A DNA stretch of 6,834 bases, from contig JAGGTG010000046.1 of assembly GCA_021163905.1 (NCBI GenBank), positions 1 to 6,834 on the forward strand, given 5' to 3'. Below the pieces are notes generated by a model that had not been told where the DNA came from, did not search any database, and saw only the letters and a program-made list of their open reading frames with translations. Shown piece by piece: positions 1 through 6,263 of this stretch; position 1 is the stretch's first letter; every line of letters begins with the position of its first letter. This DNA is from Candidatus Aerophobota bacterium (GTDB taxonomy: Bacteria; Aerophobota; Aerophobia; Aerophobales; B3-G15). The translations under genes and the position numbers were made by a program.

Positions 1-1
1 G

Positions 2-1768
2 ATTAGTAAGGTTGATATTAAAGGTAAAAGCATTAAGGGAAAGGTTAATAATAGAACATGGGTTGTTACTTATGCTCCCAATGACCCCCAGTTAATTAAC
101 ATCTTAAGACGTAATAAAGTTGAAATACAGGCATTTCCTGAAACGTCTGCATGGTGGGTAAATTTATTGGGCGGGATACTCCCAATAATTATTTTCATAG
201 GAATATGGATCTGGATATTCCGTCAAATGCGTGTTACAGGAAATAAAGCTCTTTCCTTTGGAAAAAGCAGGGCAAAGATCGCATCCAAGGAAAAAGTCAG
301 AGTTACTTTTGAAGATGTAGCTGGAGCAGAGGAGGCGAAGGAGGAACTTAAGGAGATAATAGAGTTTTTGAAGAATCCCCAGAAGTTCCAGAGAATGGGG
401 GCAAAGATTCCAAAAGGAGTACTTCTGGTTGGACCACCTGGTTGTGGCAAAACTCTTCTGGCAAGAGCTGTAGCTGGAGAGGCAGGGGTTCCCTTTTTTA
501 GTATAAGTGGATCTGATTTTGTGGAAATGTTTGTTGGTGTTGGAGCAGCAAGAGTTAGAGATCTTTTTGATCAAGCTAGAAAAAATGCCCCCTGTATAAT
601 ATTTATAGATGAATTAGATGCAGTTGGAAGACAGAGATTTGCTGGAATAGGAGGAGGTCATGATGAGAAGGAGCAAACTTTAAATCAGCTTTTAGTAGAG
701 CTGGATGGATTTTCCCCTCGTGAAGGAATTATAGTTATGGGAGCTACCAATCGCCCTGATGTTCTTGATGCAGCCCTGCTTAGAGCGGGAAGATTTGATA
801 GAAGGATAACCATTAATGTACCTGATATAAGAGAAAGGGAAAAAATTTTACAGCTTCACATGCGCAATAAACCCTTTGACATTGATGTTGACGTTAAGGT
901 TTTAGCTCGTAGAACCCCGGGATTTGTTGGTTCAGATCTTGAGAATCTTGTCAATGAAGCCTCTCTTTTAGCTGCCAGAAAAAATAAGGAGAGAATTGGA
1001 ATGGCTGATCTGGAGGAAGCTATAGAGAGAGTTGTAGCTGGGCCAGAGAAAAAATCAAGGGTAATAAGGGAAAAGGAGAAGAAAATTATAGCTTACCATG
1101 AGAGCGGACATGCACTGGTAGGGAATATTCTACCAAATGCTGATCCTGTACATAAAGTTTCAATAATTCCCAGAGGATCTGCTGCACTTGGATATACTCT
1201 TCAGCTTCCTTTAGAGGATCGATACCTGGCCACAAGATCAGAGCTTATGGATAAGTTATGTGTTCTTCTTGCCGGTAGAGCCAGTGAAAAATTAATTTTT
1301 AATGAGGTATCAACTGGTGCTCAAAATGATCTTACCAGAGCTACTCATATTGTAAGGAAAATGGTATGTGAGTACGGGATGAGCGATAAACTTGGTCCTG
1401 TAGCATTGGGAACAGGAGCTGAGGAGGTATTTCTTGGGCGTGATCTTTTAAAGGAGAGAAATTACAGTGAAGAACTTGCCTATGAGGTGGATAAAGAAAT
1501 ATCTCGAATAGTTCAGGAGGCTTACGAGAGAGCTTACCGTATTTTAAAGGAGAATAAGGATAAACTTGTACAACTTGCCGAAGAACTGGAAGTAAAGGAG
1601 GTACTTGAGGAAGATGATATTAAAAGGATCCTCGGGGATAAGGTAACTCCTGAAATCGAGAAAGAAAAAGAGGAGAAGTATAAATCAGAGGGTGCTGTTA
1701 AGAGGAAAAAAAGGAGAGTGGAACATGTGGTGTCGGATTCTGTCCTCAAGGGAGATACCGCAGATTAG
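2..1768 (+). CDS. ftsH: ATP-dependent zinc metalloprotease FtsH (5' end missing)
   Basis: Membrane-anchored AAA+ protease that unfolds and degrades membrane and short-lived cytosolic proteins. The frame is open from base 2, so the true start is outside the window; the TTG at 167 lies inside the second membrane segment and is not a start. The visible 588 residues hold the end of the extracytoplasmic domain (about 1-50), one membrane helix (about 51-75, beginning Trp-Trp), the AAA module with Walker A GPPGCGKT (144-151), pore motif FVGVG, Walker B ending in Asp203-Glu204, the second region of homology with arginine fingers Arg264 and Arg267, and the M41 peptidase domain with zinc motif HESGH (366-370) and the third ligand Asp443. 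By comparison with the E. coli enzyme about 50 residues are missing, including the first membrane helix. The C-terminal tail is rich in Lys and Glu. Cys replaces the usual Thr in Walker A. The last 44 bases overlap folP. Confidence 0.97.
   Translation: MSKVDIKGKSIKGKVNNRTWVVTYAPNDPQLINILRRNKVEIQAFPETSAWWVNLLGGILPIIIFIGIWIWIFRQMRVTGNKALSFGKSRAKIASKEKVRVTFEDVAGAEEAKEELKEIIEFLKNPQKFQRMGAKIPKGVLLVGPPGCGKTLLARAVAGEAGVPFFSISGSDFVEMFVGVGAARVRDLFDQARKNAPCIIFIDELDAVGRQRFAGIGGGHDEKEQTLNQLLVELDGFSPREGIIVMGATNRPDVLDAALLRAGRFDRRITINVPDIREREKILQLHMRNKPFDIDVDVKVLARRTPGFVGSDLENLVNEASLLAARKNKERIGMADLEEAIERVVAGPEKKSRVIREKEKKIIAYHESGHALVGNILPNADPVHKVSIIPRGSAALGYTLQLPLEDRYLATRSELMDKLCVLLAGRASEKLIFNEVSTGAQNDLTRATHIVRKMVCEYGMSDKLGPVALGTGAEEVFLGRDLLKERNYSEELAYEVDKEISRIVQEAYERAYRILKENKDKLVQLAEELEVKEVLEEDDIKRILGDKVTPEIEKEKEEKYKSEGAVKRKKRRVEHVVSDSVLKGDTAD
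1712..1716 (+). promoter_or_regulatory. ribosome binding site of folP, inside ftsH
   Basis: AGGAG lies 8 bases before the ATG at 1725 and within the coding end of ftsH. It decides the folP start: an in-frame GTG at 1692 would give a longer protein, but its nearest AGGAG (1671-1675) is 16 bases away. Its position inside ftsH suggests that folP translation is coupled to ftsH translation. Confidence 0.75.
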
Positions 1769-2855
1769 TTCTGAAGATCCCCCTTTTTTCCTTAAACTAA
1801 GTGATGTTCCCCCCGGGATTTTATCCAACCTCAAGGTAATTATCTCAGAGTATATTCCACAGATAGGTTTTTTTCCGGCAAAAGAAAAAAATAGCTTTTT
1901 TTTAACAGGTTCCTTTCTTTCCTACCAAAGACTTTGTAAAAAGTTAAATGAACAGGGATTAAATGATCTATCTATTACCATTAAAAGTACTCTGGATAAT
2001 TTTCAGAGAAAAAGTTACAATTTGTCCTTTCCTTCAAAAAGTATTAACTTAGCCGAGAAAGTAGCAGTAATGGGCATTCTTAACCTAACCCCCGATTCCT
2101 TTTATGATGGAGGAAAATACAAAGGTGAAAAGGAGATTTTAAATAGGGTTGAACAGATGGTGGAGGAAGGAGCAGATATTATAGATATTGGAGGGGAATC
2201 TACACGACCGGGTGCTCTACCGGTAACCGAAAAAGAGGAAATTAAAAGGGTTATTCCATATATTCGCAAGATCACCCATTTATTTGATATTCCTGTATCA
2301 ATTGATACCTATAAATCAAAGGTGGCAATCTCAGCTCTTGAGGAAGGGGCACAGATGGTCAATGATATAAGTGGGTTGAGATTTGATCCAGAGATGGTTA
2401 AAGTTGTCTCCTCATACAATGTCCCAGTAGTTATAATGCATATAAAAGGGACACCGAGAAATATGCAGAACAATCCCAGATACGAATCTTTGATGGATGA
2501 GATAATCTCTTACCTGGATGATGGAATTCAAAGAGCAGTTAAAGCAGGAATTGATCCGGAAAAGGTTATAGTGGATCCCGGGATAGGTTTTGGTAAAACT
2601 GTAGAACATAACCTTTTTATTTTGAAAAGATTATCTGAGCTAAAGGTACTCGGAAAACCAATTTTAATAGGTGTTTCCCGTAAATCATTTATAGGAAAGG
2701 TATTGGGACTGCCGGTTGAAAAAAGACTGACTGGTAGCTTAGCTGCAAGTTGTGTTGCTGTTATGGAAGGTGCGAGAATAGTTAGAACCCATGATGTAAA
2801 GGAAACTCGATGGGCAGTTGATCTTACCGATGTTATTCTTAAAAGCAAGGTTTAA
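1725..2855 (+). CDS. folP: dihydropteroate synthase with N-terminal extension
   Basis: Condenses p-aminobenzoate with 6-hydroxymethyl-dihydropterin diphosphate to give dihydropteroate in folate synthesis; it is the sulfonamide target. The protein is 376 residues, against about 270-285 for the common form. The catalytic TIM barrel occupies about 116-376 and all the signature residues are present: Asn120 in NLTPDSF, DIGGESTRPGA (154-164), Asp194 in SIDT, Asn213, MHIKGTP (238-244), Asp284 in DPGIGFGK, Lys320 in SRKSFIG, and Arg354 and His356 in RTHDV. These match E. coli Asn22, Asp96, Asn115, Asp185, Lys221, Arg255 and His257. Residues 1-115 are an extra domain of unknown function that resembles, from memory, the N-terminal part of long FolP proteins in Clostridia. 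The ATG at 1725 is chosen for its AGGAG site. The gene overlaps ftsH by 44 bases and ends 3 bases before ruvC. No other folate gene is in the window. Confidence 0.95.
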   Translation: MWCRILSSREIPQISSEDPPFFLKLSDVPPGILSNLKVIISEYIPQIGFFPAKEKNSFFLTGSFLSYQRLCKKLNEQGLNDLSITIKSTLDNFQRKSYNLSFPSKSINLAEKVAVMGILNLTPDSFYDGGKYKGEKEILNRVEQMVEEGADIIDIGGESTRPGALPVTEKEEIKRVIPYIRKITHLFDIPVSIDTYKSKVAISALEEGAQMVNDISGLRFDPEMVKVVSSYNVPVVIMHIKGTPRNMQNNPRYESLMDEIISYLDDGIQRAVKAGIDPEKVIVDPGIGFGKTVEHNLFILKRLSELKVLGKPILIGVSRKSFIGKVLGLPVEKRLTGSLAASCVAVMEGARIVRTHDVKETRWAVDLTDVILKSKV

Positions 2856-2858
2856 ATT

Positions 2859-3344
2859 ATGATTATTCTGGGTATAGATCCAGGAACGGCCGCTACGGGA
2901 TATGGAGTTATTGAAGTTAAAAATTCTCCTGAGCTTGTTGAATATGGTTGTTTAAGTACCTCGGATAAAGATGATATGGTGGATAGATTGAGGAGCATCT
3001 ATGAGCAGATAAGCTGTATTATTGATAGATTCTCCCCTGCAGAAGTAGCTGTGGAGGAGGTTTTTTTTAATAGAAATACTAAAACAGCTCTTTCCATAGG
3101 TCAGGCAAGAGGGGTAATTCTTCTTGCAGTATCTTCTAAGGGAGCAAAGGTTTTCAGTTACACACCCTTAGAGGTAAAGCAGGCTATAACAGGTTACGGA
3201 AGGGCTCGCAAGGAACAGATCCAGCATATGATTAAAAAGACATTTAACCTTTCCCATCTTCCCCGTCCTGATGATGCATCTGATGCTATTGCAGTTGCCC
3301 TGTGTCACCTGTATTCTCGTAAATTGAAGAATTTATCTAAATAA
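2859..3344 (+). CDS. ruvC: Holliday junction resolvase RuvC
   Basis: Dimeric Mg2+-dependent endonuclease that makes symmetric nicks across four-way DNA junctions at the end of homologous recombination, normally together with the RuvAB branch-migration motor. The 161-residue product has the family's usual length and its RNase-H-like fold motifs: IDPGT with Asp7, VEEVFF with Glu66, the helix containing SIGQARG (79-85), and an acidic C-terminal pair Asp139 and Asp142 in DDASDA, matching the E. coli set Asp7, Glu66, Asp138 and Asp141. The ATG follows the folP stop by 3 bases and has a weak AAGG site 8 bases upstream, so it probably depends on ribosomes arriving from folP. It is the last plus-strand gene. 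ruvA and ruvB, which often follow ruvC, are absent here. Confidence 0.96.
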   Translation: MIILGIDPGTAATGYGVIEVKNSPELVEYGCLSTSDKDDMVDRLRSIYEQISCIIDRFSPAEVAVEEVFFNRNTKTALSIGQARGVILLAVSSKGAKVFSYTPLEVKQAITGYGRARKEQIQHMIKKTFNLSHLPRPDDASDAIAVALCHLYSRKLKNLSK

Positions 3345-3384
3345 TCTTCTTCATCTCTTAATTGTTCAACCAGAGAGGAATATT
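3345..3384. other. convergent intergenic junction, no clear terminator
   Basis: Forty bases separate the stop codons of ruvC and of the minus-strand racemase-like gene. The only inverted repeat I find is a 5-base pair, TCTCT (3354-3358) with AGAGA (3372-3376), around a 13-base loop and with no T-run after it on either strand. Transcription may therefore end by Rho, or within the neighbouring coding sequence, or by collision. Confidence 0.6.
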
Positions 3385-4059
3385 TTACCTTCCAGGTGAG
3401 CTCCATTTAGTCAGAACGAGAGTCTCGGCAAGTTTTATAGCGGCAGTTCCCGGTTCAATAACTGGAACACCGAGATGAGAGGAGAGCTCATCGGCAATAG
3501 GTCCCATAACAGTACATCCAAGAACTATTACATCTGCTCCATCCCTGTCAATGGCAATACGGGCTTCCCTGTTAACTGCGGAAATTATCCGTGTATGATC
3601 TTCAAGATCCAATACATGAACATTGATTGATCGAACAGAAGCCAAGCGTTCCCATAATCCCATTTGTCTTACCTTGGATATCATTGGACTGATGCTTTCC
3701 GAAGTTGGCATGATGATGGAAAAACGCTCCCCAAGAAGGAGTGCAATAGAAAGAGCTGCCTCTCCTGCCCCTACTACTGGAATACTACTTACTTTTTTAG
3801 CTGCTTTGAGTCCTGGATCCAGCGTGCAGTCAATAGTAACAGCATCAAACCCCTCTTTTTTTGCCTTTGCAACCTCCAGGAGAATTTGTGGAGCAGCAAG
3901 AACTTCATCTACTTCCCCTTCGGTGGATGGTGGGCATTTATCGGGGGCAACAATTGTAATTTCAGTTCCTGGAGCTAAAGCCTTTTGCCTGTTGGCAAGC
4001 TGACTTTTTACCAATCCCTGTGAGGAGCTTGCCAATACAACTTTAATTTTAACATTCAT
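3385..4059 (-). CDS. Asp/Glu/hydantoin racemase family protein
   Basis: A 224-residue cytoplasmic protein of the cofactor-independent racemase superfamily, which uses two facing cysteines as acid and base to invert a carbon next to a carbonyl. Both are present: Cys78 in DCTLDPGL and Cys182 in VLGCTVMG, one in each half of the pseudo-symmetric fold. The VVGAGEAA segment (95-102) and IEPGTAAI (201-208) also fit. The DPGL context after the first cysteine and the overall length resemble the hydantoin/allantoin racemase branch more than classical glutamate or aspartate racemases, but the substrate cannot be read from the sequence. The N-terminal strand has VLASSSQ where many hydantoin racemases have an INPNSS-like motif. 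GGGGAG stands 10 bases before the ATG. It is the last gene of the minus-strand operon, 21 bases after the DUF917 gene, so it probably acts on the same compound. Maleate-isomerase-like activity is an alternative. Confidence 0.85.
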   Translation of the reverse strand: MNVKIKVVLASSSQGLVKSQLANRQKALAPGTEITIVAPDKCPPSTEGEVDEVLAAPQILLEVAKAKKEGFDAVTIDCTLDPGLKAAKKVSSIPVVGAGEAALSIALLLGERFSIIMPTSESISPMISKVRQMGLWERLASVRSINVHVLDLEDHTRIISAVNREARIAIDRDGADVIVLGCTVMGPIADELSSHLGVPVIEPGTAAIKLAETLVLTKWSSPGR

Positions 4060-4069
4060 ATTATGGTTT

Positions 4070-4075
4070 CTCCCC
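4070..4075 (-). promoter_or_regulatory. ribosome binding site of the racemase-like gene
   Basis: GGGGAG on the minus strand, 10 bases before the ATG whose first base is 4059. It sits in the 21-base gap after the DUF917 stop codon and supports this start. Confidence 0.65.
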
Positions 4076-4080
4076 GTAAT

Positions 4081-5202
4081 TTAGCTGACAAGTTTCTCAA
4101 TTGGAGTGTAGTCAATATCAAATCCAAAATGGCCCGGTCCAAGAATATCAATTCCTTTTGATGAACGAAATTGTTTAATTGCACGTAGCCCAATAACTGC
4201 TACCCGTTGCCCTTCAGAAATCTCAGGGTTAGTTAATGGTTCTCCGGTTTCTCGCTCCACTACAATTAGCATGTCTGGACTGGTTACATAGGGTTTTCCG
4301 TTTAGCCAGGATATATGATTCTCATTCTTAAACCAGATCTTGAACTCTTTATCTGCAAAATTTTTTTCTCCAGTTATTGTATGAGTTCCCCAGTAATAGC
4401 CTTCCTTATCCTCCCATTCCTTTCTGGAAACTTTTCCCTCAAATAGTAACCAGCCGTTGAGTTCTTTAACTATTTGCATTACAGGATCCTGTCCGGAATC
4501 CCTTGAAGTTCTAATTAAACGCCCAATTTCCAGACATCTGGAAAGTGTTCCCGGTATTACAACTCGCTTCATATCATTTCCTTTAAATAAAAAGCCAGCC
4601 TGGGCAGCAATGCCAAAAGAAGCAGCAGCTATAAACTTACCAATTCGCTCTGCCATTTCATAGCTGGTACTTTCCTTAATGATACAAAAATTGCCATACT
4701 TATCTACACTGGAAATTGGCCAGAGGGGTAGTCCTTCAAGGTAAGGGGTTGTCTGTGGAATCTCCGGGATAGCACGTCCAGTATAGTCTCCATCAACGAC
4801 AGATATTCTCAGACGGGCTGCTGCAGCAACTACTCCTGGAGTATTTGATCCTCCCAGTTCAATAGGAACAAGAGTTTTTACCTTAACCTTCATGTATTCC
4901 TCAAGCAATCGGACTGATTCAGCCTGGATACTTTTAAAGGCATCTTTAACCAATCCCAGCTGTTTCATTCTTTTTTTTGCCTCTTCGGTAAGCGGAGCTA
5001 TTGACCCCATTAAAAAAGGACAGAGTGTCCAATCATCATCGGAAATAGATGAAACATCTACCCAGGAAATTGGCAGTCCCTCATCTCTGACGGCAGTTAA
5101 CCAGGCAATTCCATCTTTTGGATTGCCACCTCCTCCTGTTCCCATAAAGGTACATCCTCTTACAAAATCTTGAATTTCCTGATCGGATTTAATCGTGGTC
5201 AT
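4081..5202 (-). CDS. DUF917 / S-methyl-thiohydantoin desulfurase family protein
   Basis: A 373-residue soluble protein of the former DUF917 family, now described in domain databases as S-methyl thiohydantoin desulfurase (N- and C-terminal domains). The glycine-rich GTGGGGNP (21-28) near the N terminus, ELGGSNT (115-121), the conserved DGDYTGRAIPE stretch (137-147) and the C-terminal GPGHFGFDIDY (355-365) are typical, and the length is that of a full two-domain member. Most members are uncharacterised; many lie near hydantoinases, hydantoin racemases and transporters. Here it follows oppF with a 4-base ATGA overlap and precedes a racemase-like gene, so a role in breaking down an imported hydantoin- or thiohydantoin-like ring is a reasonable inference but unproven. 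GAGGAG lies 8 bases before the ATG. No signal peptide or membrane segment is visible. Confidence 0.85.
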   Translation of the reverse strand: MTTIKSDQEIQDFVRGCTFMGTGGGGNPKDGIAWLTAVRDEGLPISWVDVSSISDDDWTLCPFLMGSIAPLTEEAKKRMKQLGLVKDAFKSIQAESVRLLEEYMKVKVKTLVPIELGGSNTPGVVAAAARLRISVVDGDYTGRAIPEIPQTTPYLEGLPLWPISSVDKYGNFCIIKESTSYEMAERIGKFIAAASFGIAAQAGFLFKGNDMKRVVIPGTLSRCLEIGRLIRTSRDSGQDPVMQIVKELNGWLLFEGKVSRKEWEDKEGYYWGTHTITGEKNFADKEFKIWFKNENHISWLNGKPYVTSPDMLIVVERETGEPLTNPEISEGQRVAVIGLRAIKQFRSSKGIDILGPGHFGFDIDYTPIEKLVS

Positions 5203-6263
5203 TCTATACTCTCCTCTTGTTGTTTTTTGTTTAACTGTATTTTTAACAAATGGCTGTCTTGTTCTTTAATGGATGAGATATTAATTGAAACATGATGACA
5301 ACGGACAAAATGACCTGGTATAACCTCTTTTATATCCGGAAGTTTTTGAGAGCAAATTTCATCTGCTAAACTGCATCGAGGATGAAAGGCACAGCCACTT
5401 GGCGGATCTACTGGACTTGGGATTTCCCCACCTCGACTTTGTTTTTTTGGTTTCACCCGCGCCTCTTCTTTAGAGACAACGGGAACAGCTGAGATTAGTG
5501 TTCTCGTATAAGGATGAAGTGGATTTACAAAGAGTTCCTCTGTTGAGGCAAGCTCGTAGATACGTCCTACATACATGACAGCAGTTCTATTGGCTATTGT
5601 ACGCATCAGACTAAGATCATGGGAGATAAACAGGTACGATAGTTGAAGTTCTTTTTGGAGGTTCTGTAGAAGACGGATAACCTTAGCCTGAACCGATACA
5701 TCTAAAGCTGAAGTTGGCTCATCAAGGATAATAAAAGATGGATTAACAGCAAGAGCCCGGGCAATTGCCACACGCTGGCGTTGTCCTCCACTTAATGCAG
5801 ATGGATATTTATACATATAGCTTGGTGAAAGTTCTACCATTTGAAGAAGTTTTCCAACAATTCTCTCCCGTTCGCGGGAATTTTTACCGATTTTATGAAT
5901 AATCAGTGGATCCTCAAGTGTGCTTTTTATACTTCGGCGGGGATTAAGAGAGGATTTAGGATCCTGAAATACCATTTGGACTTCTCTTTTAAAAAACCGC
6001 AGGTTTTCCTTTGTTAGTTTTGTAACATCTTTTCCCTTGAAGCGAATAGTTCCTTTTGTTGGTTTGTAGATTCTAACTATGGTTTTCCCAACTGTGGATT
6101 TACCTGATCCTGATTCACCAACAAGTCCAAAGATCTCACCACTTTTTATATCAAAGCTAATGTCATCAACGGCCCTTACCTGACCAATTTGTCGCTGGAA
6201 AAATCCAGCTCTTACAGGAAAATACTTTACCAGATTCTCAACAACCAGAAGGGGTTTATCCAT
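5199..6263 (-). CDS. oppF: oligopeptide/dipeptide-type ABC transporter ATPase, OppF/DppF subfamily
   Basis: One of two ATPase subunits that drive an Opp/Dpp-type importer at the inner face of the membrane. The 354-residue product has Walker A GESGSGKST (49-57), Q-loop Gln100, signature LSGGQRQR (157-164), Walker B ending in Asp181-Glu182, the D-loop SALD and H-loop His215. The C-terminal extension typical of the Opp/Dpp/nickel group carries four cysteines (291, 297, 304, 322) in the CxFxPRC arrangement; this motif has been reported to hold an iron-sulfur cluster in some members. A further 32-residue polar tail follows the last cysteine. The frame is open up to 6446, but the ATG at 6263 is chosen because it has AGGA 8 bases upstream and because the family begins just before the LLVVENL strand. 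It overlaps oppD by 8 bases and the DUF917 gene by 4. The substrate is not determined. Confidence 0.93.
   Translation of the reverse strand: MDKPLLVVENLVKYFPVRAGFFQRQIGQVRAVDDISFDIKSGEIFGLVGESGSGKSTVGKTIVRIYKPTKGTIRFKGKDVTKLTKENLRFFKREVQMVFQDPKSSLNPRRSIKSTLEDPLIIHKIGKNSRERERIVGKLLQMVELSPSYMYKYPSALSGGQRQRVAIARALAVNPSFIILDEPTSALDVSVQAKVIRLLQNLQKELQLSYLFISHDLSLMRTIANRTAVMYVGRIYELASTEELFVNPLHPYTRTLISAVPVVSKEEARVKPKKQSRGGEIPSPVDPPSGCAFHPRCSLADEICSQKLPDIKEVIPGHFVRCHHVSINISSIKEQDSHLLKIQLNKKQQEESIE
5211..5216 (-). promoter_or_regulatory. ribosome binding site of the DUF917 gene, inside oppF
   Basis: GAGGAG on the minus strand, 8 bases before the ATG. The same bases encode two consecutive Glu residues near the end of OppF. 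With the ATGA stop/start overlap this suggests translational coupling between transporter ATPase and enzyme. Confidence 0.75.

Noticed and set aside
164..574. Minus-strand reading frames opposite ftsH (also 223-450 and 1534-1749)
   Set aside because: Low-complexity Ser/Leu/Phe-rich products that mirror the codons of ftsH, with no recognisable domain.
167..1768. ftsH starting at the TTG at 167
   Set aside because: The frame is open to base 2, and the upstream residues match the extracytoplasmic domain and the Trp-Trp start of the second membrane helix of FtsH, so TTG is an internal Leu codon.
1692..2855. folP starting at the GTG at 1692
   Set aside because: No suitably spaced ribosome binding site, and it lengthens the overlap with ftsH; the ATG at 1725 has AGGAG 8 bases upstream.
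3354..3376. Possible terminator hairpin between ruvC and the racemase-like gene
   Set aside because: Only a 5-base stem of mixed A/T and G/C pairs with a 13-base loop and no T-run on either side; too weak to call.
3623..4003. Plus-strand frames opposite the racemase-like gene (also 3664-3978)
   Set aside because: They are antisense to a well-supported gene with both catalytic cysteines, and their products show no known motif.
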